A stretch of 64,000 nucleotides of DNA. Source: Cinclus cinclus (lineage: Eukaryota > Chordata > Aves > Passeriformes > Cinclidae). Below are positions 24,801 to 35,570 of this stretch, one piece after another (positions within the stretch are counted from its first letter, which is position 1; each line of letters opens with the position of its first letter). The notes under the pieces are model-generated. The model made no database searches and had not been told where the DNA came from. It was given only the letters and a program-made list of their open reading frames with translations. The stretch spans positions 111,039,872 to 111,103,871 of the forward strand of contig NC_085047.1 of assembly GCF_963662255.1 (NCBI RefSeq). Reading direction: 5' to 3'. A program made the translations under genes and the position numbers.

Positions 24801-25832
24801 CTCATTTTAATTGCTTAACATATTTTCCCCTAACACAGATAGAAAAACCTGTTTCTTCTTATTTCAGAAAAGGACTCCACTAGCAACTGTGTCAGCCATG
24901 CCTTCTCTCAACCTGTCTTATTTTGCCTTTATTTCCACCCCTGGGTCCACTAGATGTGGTCTGATGCTATTTAAGGAAGCCTTTCTATCACAGTCCAGCT
25001 TATGAATTCCAGCAGAAAAACTCAGGAAGTAATGCCAAACCAATTCTGCATGAGCTGGCCATGTCTGTAGAGTTCCCACTGCCCTTTAACTCTGACCCAT
25101 CCTCATTTCTCCCCTCACAACTCCTTCCAAGAGAGGCCAATCACCAAAGAACACTGACCAACCTTCAGTCCATGCCCCCACAGGAGACCACCTGCAATAA
25201 ACACACTGGCCAACAAAAAGCACCTCTAAACTTACTAATGTTGATGCTGTTTTTGTTGGGGTTTCAAGTCACTTCGCTTCTCAATTAAACAAGGAATGTC
25301 CATCATTAGTACTTTTGCTTGTATCTTAAACCCCAGCTTGGCAACAGATGTGGAATATTTTATTGACCTCTAAATTCTTTTGGCATATAGATATTTTTGC
25401 TTTGGGCAAAGTCAAAGACTTTGTGCAAAGTCAGAGGCTTTGGGTTTTTTTCTACATTAATCCCCTTTCTTGGTAGTCCAAGTCACGCATGAGAAAAGGA
25501 GGTTTTAGCATAATTGTATGCCTAATGAAGCTTGAAATTATTGGTGGTGTCCACTAATGAATGAATAGTGGACATTGACCTGAATCATGGAGTTTAAGCC
25601 TTTTTAGTTCAGCAATTCATTAGCAGCAATTAGCACAGAGCATGTGGCAGCCCAGGTGTTCTCCACTGCAGCAATCAGATCATTCCCTGTGATGCCAAAC
25701 CCCTGTGCACCTGCCAAACACCTGGCCCCAGGGAGCAGCTCTGCCAGCACAGCTGGGGACTGGTCCTGGGTGAGCCCAGACCAAGGAGCTGAGGAGCAAA
25801 AGGCACCTGCAAGAGCCTGAGCCTGCATTAAT
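21881..25832. other. Non-coding stretch with a short hairpin
   Basis: No exon or named repeat recognised. A perfect 9-bp inverted repeat, TGTCCACTA at 25548-25556 and TAGTGGACA at 25566-25574, flanks a 9-base loop. A nearby direct duplication of gcaaagtca lies at about 25407-25432. Confidence 0.45.
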
Positions 25833-25837
25833 GACAG
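25833..25837. repeat. LTR target-site duplication, left copy
   Basis: gacag directly before the TG start of the LTR, matching gacag at 26536-26540 after its CA end. This defines the insertion boundaries exactly. Confidence 0.75.
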
Positions 25838-26535
25838 TGTCCTGGTTTAAAAGACAGGTGTTTGCTAAGGAAAGCAGAAGCTTCCCTTTGGACTGAAAAA
25901 AAACGTGATTCTTCCGATTATTATAATTTTGGAATTAAGAGAGCTCTCAGGCAAAGATATGGGGGTAGGAATAACAGTTCTTTACTAGTGTATCTAACAG
26001 GACAAACAAGAACAACACCAGCTATGAAATTACCCACAAACAGAACACTAACTCAGTCCCAGTGTTTTTTGGCTGCAGGCACCTTTTCCCTGAGCTGCAG
26101 TTCCCGGTGCTGGGGGCGGGCGGATCCCGCAGAGCCGCAGGAGGGCTGGGGGTGATGGCAGCGCTGTCCCAGGGGGAGAGAGAGATGGAGAGAGAGCTCT
26201 CCGCTCACGGTGTGGGTCCTGGTGCTCAGCAGAGTGCTGGATGGTGGTAGTTCACAGCGAGAAGACAGCCGGGCAGGGTCCGATGGTGGTTTCCCGACGC
26301 TGGGATGGCAGGGATGGGACACAGGCGGCGATCGTCCTTCTCGTCCGAACTCCCCGGGGGGAAATGGGCCGAGGCCCAGCCTTCCGCTTCCTCTTCTGGC
26401 TGTTTGAATCTCGCGGGGTTCCCTCTTCCCTCCCGTCCCCTCCCCCTTGTCACCAGGGCCCAGTCAACAGGTATCTTAGCATGACAATGGGGAAAATTCC
26501 ACAGAGGGAAAAAGGGAGAGAACTAACCCTCAACA
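25838..26535 (-). mobile_element. Solo ERV long terminal repeat, 698 bp
   Basis: The element begins TGTCCTGG and ends CTCAACA, giving the canonical TG…CA LTR ends. It is flanked by an exact 5-bp duplication, gacag, at 25833-25837 and 26536-26540. No internal gag/pol/env sequence is present, so it is a solo LTR left by recombination between the two LTRs of a provirus. The GC- and CpG-rich middle (26100-26440) contrasts with the AT-rich flanks and would be U3-like promoter sequence. I infer minus-strand sense because the reverse complement near 25980 reads agtaaagaact, close to a polyadenylation signal placed before U5. A 5-bp duplication is typical of some ERV classes. The sequence resembles songbird LTRs I recall, but no search was made. 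Confidence 0.8.
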
Positions 26536-26540
26536 GACAG

Positions 26541-29160
26541 CATTGCTACCCAGCTGTCACTGTGCTCAGTGATGAGACTGCATCTGATCCAGGCACCCTG
26601 GACACGTCTTTCCTTGCTCTGTTTTTTACCTTGGGCTTGATGGAGTGAGGAAGTAACCCCACAGACGTCCTAATGTTTTCAGTGCAGCTACCTGGCTGTG
26701 CTTTGATCTTCAGCAGATGTGCCCCCCACACACTCACAGGTCAGCACAGCACCATTTCCATGCCCAGTGCCAAAGCTAAGAAAATGGGAGGACTAATCTT
26801 CTCTTTACTTCAACAAGTATGAGAGCAACTATTTCCCAAAATGTTTCAACAGTGCTGAAGCATTTGACATGTGCACACCAAGTAATGTGCTAGTGCTTTT
26901 CCTAAGCTCTTTCCCAGCAGGCTCCTGTCCTTTAACCAACCTCTATGAATCTTGCTGTCCTCTTACATGAACAGCTTTGCCCTGTTGGATATGTATACCT
27001 GAATTTTGTTTCGCAGAATACTTCTCATTTAGTTGGTGGCTTGGTTCAGCATAGCCTGGCAAATGCCCATTTGTAATGTTTACACCATGTTATCCCAAAT
27101 AGAGCTCTTCCCACAAAGCAAACATTACCAAGAACTTCAAAAGAGGAGATAAGAGCAATTTAATTGACCACACATGAAATGCAGAAATCTGGATGTGAAA
27201 AGTAGTTTTTTGTTTCCTCCCCAATGGAACCACTAATGTCTCTTAGCACTGAAAGATAAGCAGGCAGAAATGGCCAGCTAGTTTCCTGTGCCTGCCCACA
27301 ACCCCTTCTCCAGACTCTTCTCCTTCCTCTTGCCTCTTTCCATTCACTCCTTGCACCCTGCAGGAGCTGGAGCTTGGCTATGCCAGGTGCCCTGTCCAGA
27401 TCCACACATTTTCCCTGGCCAAGGGAAGTGCTGAGGTTCAGGGACAGATCCCAGCTCCAGCCAAACCCATTTAATTGCTTCTTGTCTGCACCATTCATTG
27501 TCCTGGAGTATCCATTAGTGGGAGTGTGCAAATATAACAGCATTGGCCTAAAATACCCCCAGACTGTCTCTGTCAATATTAAACATTCTGCAGGAGGTTT
27601 ATCCTAGAGCACGTTGAAGTTGTAAAATAATGTCCAACACAGAAACAACATTTTTTTTTAACTCTAAAGGAATTAATTATGCAATTAATTTAGAGTGGGG
27701 TTGAGTCAATGATATTGGAGGCTGGTCAGACCCAGCCTGTGAGAGAATATTTTGCTTCAGGGTGCTGCAGGTCATGGGTGGGTGAGAGTCAGGAGTAAGA
27801 ATGGCCCCCAGAGCATTGCTGTCTCTGTAGATTGTTGTCCAGCAGAAGCTTTGAAAGTACAAGTTCCTAGACACTGTCCAAGTGAGAAAAAATCAGATCT
27901 TTCAAAAGACACAAACACTTCTAAAGTTCTTGTGACATTAGAAGCTGTGATATCTTTTTAAAGAGGTGCAGTTTTGGGTTTCAATACATTTTATGTGATT
28001 TGGCTTTGAGCAAGAGCTAAGTTGGGGAGTTTGGATATGTTAGTATAACTGGAGGGCAGGGGGAAAATGGAAGCAAAGAAATAAACACCACATATGCTAA
28101 TGTCTAAAATATTAATTTGAACTTGAAGTCCAGGACAGTTGTTAATGATCCAGTACAGCTCTGGAATTTTGCTTTTCTGGTGCCAGCTAAGCAGCAAGGA
28201 AGATGCTGGTGCCTTTACTGTATTTTAAAATCCTCCTTACAAAGCCCCATTCTTTAGCTTTATCCAAAGAACTGTCTGGTCCTAGGCTGGAGGATATTTT
28301 TCACAGTTGAGGAGTGACCCATGAGAAAAGCAAATGCCTTGGCCTTTCCAGGCAGGCTGTCAGAGGTGGCATGAGCTGGGTGACAGCCTGCTCAGCAGGA
28401 CCAGCTCAGCTGTTTTCCCTGGAGAGACTTCCCCATGGTTTAGGGGCATCCCACAGGCTGCCCTCCTGTTAGGGGCAGTGCCCTCCTTGCTCACAGCTTG
28501 CTCACCCCTCAACAACTTGCATCCCTAAGGAGTCTGCTCAGGAGGGAGGGGTCTAATCCATCCCTGATCCAGTTTGTGAAGATGCACACTGCCCAAAAAT
28601 TAATCAGGAAACAGCCCCCACAAAATCAGCCTGACAAAAGGTGTGAGAAGAGGAGAGAGGAAGAGGAAAGAGGAGATTCCAGAGGAGTCAGTGAGTCTCA
28701 GGGAAGAGCAGTTGTCAGGGTGGGAAGGGGAGGCTGCTGAGCAGCAGGGACAGCACTTACCCCTGCTGAGGGGGTGTATGTCCACTGCAAATCACAGACA
28801 GCCTACATAAACTTGAAGGTAGCTCTGGTAAATTAAGATGGAGAGTCAGACAAGCTCTGAGGCTGGGGAAATCATCTAAAATATTGTCTTCCCATTTTGT
28901 ACCTCAAAGAGTGAAATGCTCAACAAAAAAATTGATCCTTTACTTTCCCAGAGTGCATTTTATTTTCCTTTTCATTTTACTGCTTTTGAAAAGAAAACAC
29001 CTGACTTGAAAAAAATAGGTGGCATCTTTTACTTCTCCAGAAGTACTCAGTGTTTACAAAGCTGGCATCTACTTTGCATGTCTATCCCTGGGCAGGCAGG
29101 GCTAGCCCAGGATGGGACTGAGTACCCACCAAACTAGAGAATCACACAGTCCAGCCTGAC
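26541..29160. other. Non-coding stretch, nothing identifiable
   Basis: No exon, RNA gene or mobile element recognised. A 138-codon minus frame at 27160-27576 has no domain or codon signal that I trust. Confidence 0.45.
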
Positions 29161-29460
29161 CACAGAATAATTTTTTTTTGTTTTGGTTGGAAGGGATCTT
29201 TACAGGCCATCTAGTACATCCCCCTGTAGTGAAAAGAGACATCTTTAACTAGATCATGTTGCTCAGTTCCCTGTCCAACCTGATCTTGACTGTTTCCAGG
29301 GATGGGGGATCCACCACTTCTCTGGGCAGCTGGTTCCAGTCTTTTCACCACCCTCATCATAAGAAATCTTTCTTATTGCTAACCTGAATCTTTTAGTTTA
29401 AAACCATTTCCTCTTGTCTTATCACAAGAGGACCTGCTAAAAAATCTGTCTCCACGTGTG
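29161..29460 (-). mobile_element. CR1-type LINE 3' fragment
   Basis: cacagaataa, then ggttggaagggatctttaca, cctgtccaacctgatcttga, tttccagggatgggggatcc, tctctgggcagctggttcca and tagtttaaaaccatttcctc. These are the standard antisense CR1 3'-end blocks in order. It is about 300 bp, 5'-truncated and minus strand. A T-rich expansion interrupts the first 30 bases. Confidence 0.88.
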
Positions 29461-32400
29461 GGAGTCAAGCAGCAAAAGCTGGAGAGAAAGAAGCTGTGGA
29501 GTGACAGCCTGTTACTGTGTAACTCTTTATTATCTAGCTTAGGTCTAGGTATCTTCTTCACTTTTAATTGGCAGCTGGGGATTACCACCAAGTCTTTTAT
29601 TTGTGTTTTGGAAGCAGGAGAATTAATTCAAGCCAGCTGTGTGGCACCGCAGGAATGTTCTTTTTCTTAGCCTGTGAAATACCTGTAATCCACTATTTGA
29701 GGTCTCTTGCAAGGAGCACCTTCAGCTCCTGATGTTAATTCTTTAGGTTAAGCTTAGCCAGTTTTCAGTTTTATCTCTGAATATCTATGTGTAAGCCACT
29801 GCTGTCTCAGCTGCAATGGTAACTCTCACAGGGGAACGCATCCTGTTCCCTTTCTCTGTCCAGGTAAAACTGAGATTGTGAACTCCCTTGGAAAATGTCA
29901 TGATCTGGGCTAAATCTTCAAAGCTACAACCCTTTCTGGCATGGTTAAGAGCATGAAGTCTGTCACATTCCTGCTCATGGCCATGTTTTCAAAATGCCTC
30001 CGTGAGTGTCACTGAAGTGAAGGAGTTGAACAACATTATTTCAACTAACAAGTTGTGCAAAGGACCAGCTATGGGCTGTGCTGCTGGTGAAATCAGCAGC
30101 TTCAGAAAGCTGATTCCACTTCTATGGCTCACAGTGTCGATGAATTCAAACAGAAGCAAACATGGAGCTCCAGCTCTGGCTCACTCCCCCCAGCATCTCT
30201 TCTCCTGTGCCTGGGCCACCGCCTCTGTCCTGGACACTGGAGCACACAGAGGAGGAGATGCTGCTGGCTGTGGGACTTTCCTCCTCTGGTCTGTGAAGAG
30301 CTCACAAGGCTTGGGAAAAGGAGTCCCACACCAGAGTGGGGTCAAGCTCATGGCAGTAGCACTCATGCAGTGATATCAGTGTAGCTGGACCTGCCCTCCA
30401 TCCCAGTCCCATTTGTGGGATGACTGTGTCATGTCCTGGTCTCCATCACAGGAGTGTGGAACCAGCAGGGTGGCACTGGCAGGTTCCTGTCCCCCAGCAC
30501 TGAGTGAGGAGCAGGTAAGGGACAAGGACATAAATGAACTCAGTGACAACTTCAGTGTCCAGGGCACCTTGCAGCCTGATCTTGCTGGTACATAACCTGC
30601 TGTCTGTCAGGAAAACAACACCTGATTTATACCACATCTTACAGTGCCAACACTGTGCATTAACTAGATTTTTTGTAACTTATTTGCAAACATTGTACAA
30701 CTGCTTCATATGTCACCCAGCCTGTGTTTTGGTGTGGAAAGAAAAAGAGGGAAAGCATTTATTACAGGAGAGTATTAGTACAAGCAATATGTAGGTGTGG
30801 AAGGAGATCTGTACTCCTAATTGTCATAAAACATCTTGTCTCCAGAAGCTTGTTCCTGACGGTGCCATACGTTTTTACATAAATCATTATGCTTGGACAG
30901 AAATCGTAAATACAATACTGGAAATGCTGTAGGTTTGTACCAGCTGCCTCAGGCCTGACTGTAAAGAGTCAAGAATAAAGAAAACAACCACTGAAAGCTC
31001 AGGATTCCTTTTCCTAGAGTTATGCCCAAAATTTCTGTGCTTTCTCTCAAAGTTACTGCAGCTGTTGGATTTTCTATACAACTGAGATGCAAAACTGCCA
31101 ATTCTACTTCCTCCACCAAAAATCCCATGGTTATGACACTTTGTCTTTAAAGCTTTGGGTTGGAGGTCCTTAAGATTTATGGAAATATTGGATTGTGCTG
31201 GTTTTAAAGGAGTGAACTTCTGCTGTCCAGAGCTGCAGAGAAGAAACTGCACCTGTAACTTCTCAAGCACAGCAAAAGAAATAGCACAGATATCTCTTTT
31301 TCTTTTTATTCCAAACAGTCCCTCTTTTTATTCCTCTTTTGTTCCAAACAGTTTTAAGCCAATTTTTCTTTTTAACAGGACCTGTCTGATGGTGTTTGGA
31401 TATATGCCACCCCCAGTCCTGGAAGCTGTGAGAATAAAACCAAGTGCACCCCGTGTTTTGGGGCTAACCCCTGCCCACGTTGCTCCTTTCTGTCACCTGC
31501 CTGCACCTCTGGTCATCAGGCACCAACATCAGCAGGTGGCTTCAGCCTTGCCCTTATGGGCAGCTGGAGAGGGGCTGCTGAGCCATGGAGAAGTCACTTC
31601 TCAGGGGTTACAAAATGTCAGATGGACTGCAGTATTTGGATAAGGAGAATGTCAAACACACGGTCAGCTGGGCTTCAACAACGCTCCTGACAACACTCCC
31701 AGAGTATGATGAGAAGGATGTAAAGAGGATGCAGAGTCCCTCTGAGGCACCAGGTGTCTCTGATGGTCACCCCTCATCCTCCTCCTCCTCCTCCTCACCA
31801 AACCCACTGCTTGGAACGGCTACACCCCATGGGGGGAAAAGGGGATACTGGTTCTTGTGAGAAGAGCCATCCTTGTAGTAGCTCAGCTTTATATCCCATC
31901 CTAATCAGATGGACTGTGGCCAGAGATGCATGAAAATGCAAAGTAATCAGGGACAACTATGGCCTTTATGGATGTCAAAGGTTGAAACTGTAATAAGGGC
32001 TGGCTTTGTGTCAGTTTGAGTGGATTCATCAGCAGCTTTTCACTCCCATCAGAGCTGCACATCTACTTCTGCAGCAGCTGCTGCGAGGGCACAGCAGTGG
32101 CCAGGAGCTGTCCCCAAACCAGTTGTGTCCTTCTCCCAGGATCAAACCTGTGCCATGAACTGTGTTTGCCAAGCTGCACAGGAAACCATGCTGGCCTATG
32201 GCACTGCATCATTTCAATTGCAGTTTTCAACTCCATGTACTAGATTTTAGCCCTGCCCATCCTATGCAATCTTCAGAAAATGGAAATATTTGAAGAGACT
32301 ATTTTTTTTCTTCCTTGCCTGCTTTTGCAGTAGGTGTGACAGGCACCTGCCTGCTATTCATGGAAAAACAAAAGTTCAGTTAACTGTTACATTAACTGTA

Positions 32401-35400
32401 TTTAAAAAGTACATCAACTACTAAAAAAATTAATAAAATTCTGAAATTATTTTTAGGAAATTAAGTTATCAGTTAATGGTAAACAGATATTCCAGTTTCT
32501 ATATTTATACCACCATAGCTACAATCCTATACAACTGAAAACATCCTCACTCTTTTTTTTTTTTTTTTCAATTTCTTTCATGGGTGCTTAAAGATTCCTG
32601 CTGTCTTCTGAAATGGATTGTTGCTGCTAGATAATCAGAAAACACATTTGTTAACTACTTAAATATTCTTTTTGTGAGTGCATTGGTTTATTTTTAATAG
32701 GTTTTTCATTTACTGAATTTGCATTTTCATTTTAAAGGCTTTGCCAGCTTCTGGTGTAATGGATTGTGGAAGTAGCCTTGGCACATGAGCTGTGTTTATT
32801 CTAAACTCCTGATAAGGGGAGGCTGAGGTGTGCTTGAGATTTAAGGATTCTGTGTGCTCATGTCTGTACACTTGTGTGTGAATTAAAAAAATAAATTACA
32901 TGCATGCAATTCCTTTCTTAAAGGATCTGGGAATGAGAAGGAGATTTTGGCTGCAGTCATCACTGTCAAGAGCTCACTGCTCATATTCCTGTTTGAGAGA
33001 TTTTACGCTGTGATTTTAGCAGGCGGATGGCAACCATCAAAATGCAGGTCAAGCTAGAAGCATGAGAGCTGGATCATCACCTGAGCTGTCCACATGTCTC
33101 AAACGAAAATCCAGATGATCTTTTTTCATTTAGACAAACTTAGTGATGGGGTCAGGAGGGAATTTCCCAGAGGGAAATAACAATAAATACAGTCAGCACA
33201 TCTGTCTTGGGGGTGATAGAACGGGAAATCTTTCTCTTGGGATCTCAACAATTCCATTTGCAAGTCTCAGCTATGCCAAAGAAGCATTGAAGTGCATAAA
33301 AACATAAGTAGGAGCCCTGATCCTGTCTCCTGTGCTCGTGCATCTCAGCATTCTACATTCTGCAGTGAACCTGGGGACAGCAGCCTGTGCAGGAGCTCAT
33401 CTGGTCCATGTCATTTCCTTTCCAGTTACGTTTTTTTCCAAAGCATTTTTTTTTTCTGTATTTTTTATGGTTTTATATTGCCTACCACTGTCACACATTT
33501 ACCTCTAAATGCAATTTAAGCAGAATGAATTCTGCCTGTGAAACACACCCTGCCTTCGCTGAACTGTACTGACAACCTAAATCTGCTCATTAGATGAATC
33601 AGGAGAGCTGCATTGTACCCTGAGCCACTCCCTGCTTACTTGGCCTGACAATAAGGGATGCTTTTGGTTATGGGTATCCTAGAAATAAATTAGTAATGTA
33701 TTTTCATGTACAGGAGGCTAAAGCCATGCAAGAAGAAGATCCAGCTTTTTCTCCAGGCTTGGAGAGGAAAATCCTGGAAGCCAGCACATCCTGTTGGTCA
33801 GTGCCTGCTCTATTAGAAAGGAGCAATTCTGTCACACTTGCCTGCAACCTGTTTTGCTTGCCCTTGGCTACTACACTGTGGCTTTTTTTTTCTTTTTTTT
33901 TCTTTTTTTTTTTTTTTTGTCCCAGCAGAGGGAAAACTCCATTAAAACAAACAAACGAATGAACATGTAGATAATCAATATATTTTATTCCACAAGTATC
34001 TAAATTACATGGCATAACACAAGAACAGGTGTTTTTCTTCTGTGGAAAATTAGATAAAAAGATAGATCTTCCTGATAGAATAATATTTAATAAATGGGAT
34101 TATTTCCCATCAGATGAGTCACTAAGAGATCTGGATGTGATCAGCACACCTCAGACATACCAGGACTCTGAGGAGATGGCAAACATACACCAGAAAATAG
34201 GAGCTATTAAAACTACAATAAGCATGTGTCACAAACTGATAGTTTAAATAGGCATAGAAAAAAACAAAGAAAACATAACAAAGTGTTCTGGGTGTGGTTC
34301 ACACTAATACACACGTCCTAGCCCACAAATACACAGGAATTGTACACCTAATACTTTACTGTACCTTCGTTTATTCCTTCTTTTTCCATAAATCTCCTGT
34401 TCGTAGTCATTCCCTCACCACATTAAGGTTTTCTTAGGAAAAAAAAATCTAGGTATTGTTTCTTTAGACATATACTTGAAAGCCACTCAAGTTGCAGAAG
34501 ATGTAAAATTCTCCTTTCAAAGGACTCCATGATTCACCACTGTGCAAACTTCAATGCCTGCAAACACAAGGCATTCTGCAGGTGAAAAGTTCAGGCAGAT
34601 ATGGAACCTCACATATAGGAGGATCCCACAGTTCAGAAAGCGTACTTTCACACTGGAGAGCAAACACAATGAATTGTTTATTGCTGTAGGCTCCTTCTGA
34701 TAGCTCTGTGATGTTTGAGATAGTTCCGGATGGTAAAATTCAAACCTGCCGTAAGTCAAAATCCAAGGATCACCAAATAAAATATTTGCTTACTTAAGCA
34801 CTGTACAGTTGATACACAGAAATAATCTTTACACTGAGACATTGCATTAGGTAAGGTAAGCACCCCCAATTGCTATAGGCTGGGGAAGCTGCAGGAACTT
34901 GTCTCAGGTGGCTCTGTCATGTAGAAAAGAAAATAAGTCCAGAAAGGAAAATCAGAGTACAGAAAACTTTGAAGTGAGATCCTCAATCAGAATTCTTGCT
35001 GATGGTGTTTTCACCTTGTGTCTTGGCTGAGCACTTCAGCCTGTGCTGCATCCCCCAGGCTCTGCAGCAGGTGGAGAAGTCACAAGCCTCCCCAGGAGGG
35101 GCAGAAACGAGTTTTTGGAGACTGTTTCCTTCAGTCCCTTTTGAACACATTTCAGACACACAAGGAAAGATGCTGTGAATCACTCCTCACAACCAGATGT
35201 CTCCTTTCCCAAACCCCGGGGCAGAAATCATGTCACCCTGGGCTGACTGGCTGCTGTCCCCAGTGCCTGCTGCCTCCATGGCACTGGCTGCCCAGACTGG
35301 TGGGCAGAGGCGTTTCCTGGGGAGAGCAGCCCTGTGGGCACTGCTGATGGAGCCGTGCCTGTCCACGCTGGCATCACTCCTGAAAACACGAAGAAAATGT

Positions 35401-35429
35401 ACATTCCCATGGGTGTTTTTTTCCCTGGC
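29461..35429. other. Non-coding stretch with simple repeats
   Basis: No recognised exon. Simple sequence: (TCC)n at about 31770-31797, T17-type at 32552-32568, and a T-rich run interrupted by C at 33882-33919. Overlapping frames on both strands near 30.0-30.6 kb and 31.1-31.9 kb (up to 162 codons) are not supported by domains. Confidence 0.45.
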
Positions 35430-35570
35430 AGTGCCCAAGGCCAGGTTGGACACTGGGGCTTGGAGCAGCCTGGGACAGTGGGAGGTGTCCCTGCCATGGC
35501 AGGGGTGGCACTGGATGGGCCTTAGGGTCCCTCCCAACCCAAACCATTCCATGACTCCATGATGACTTCT
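35430..35570 (+). mobile_element. CR1-type LINE 3' fragment, plus strand
   Basis: Runs cagtgcccaaggccaggttg, gagcagcctgggacagtggg, gtgtccctgccatggcaggg, and ends gggtccctcccaacccaaac then attccatgactccatga. This is the sense orientation of a CR1 3' terminus with degenerate terminal octamers. It is the only clearly plus-oriented CR1 copy in the window and is relatively well preserved. Confidence 0.88.
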
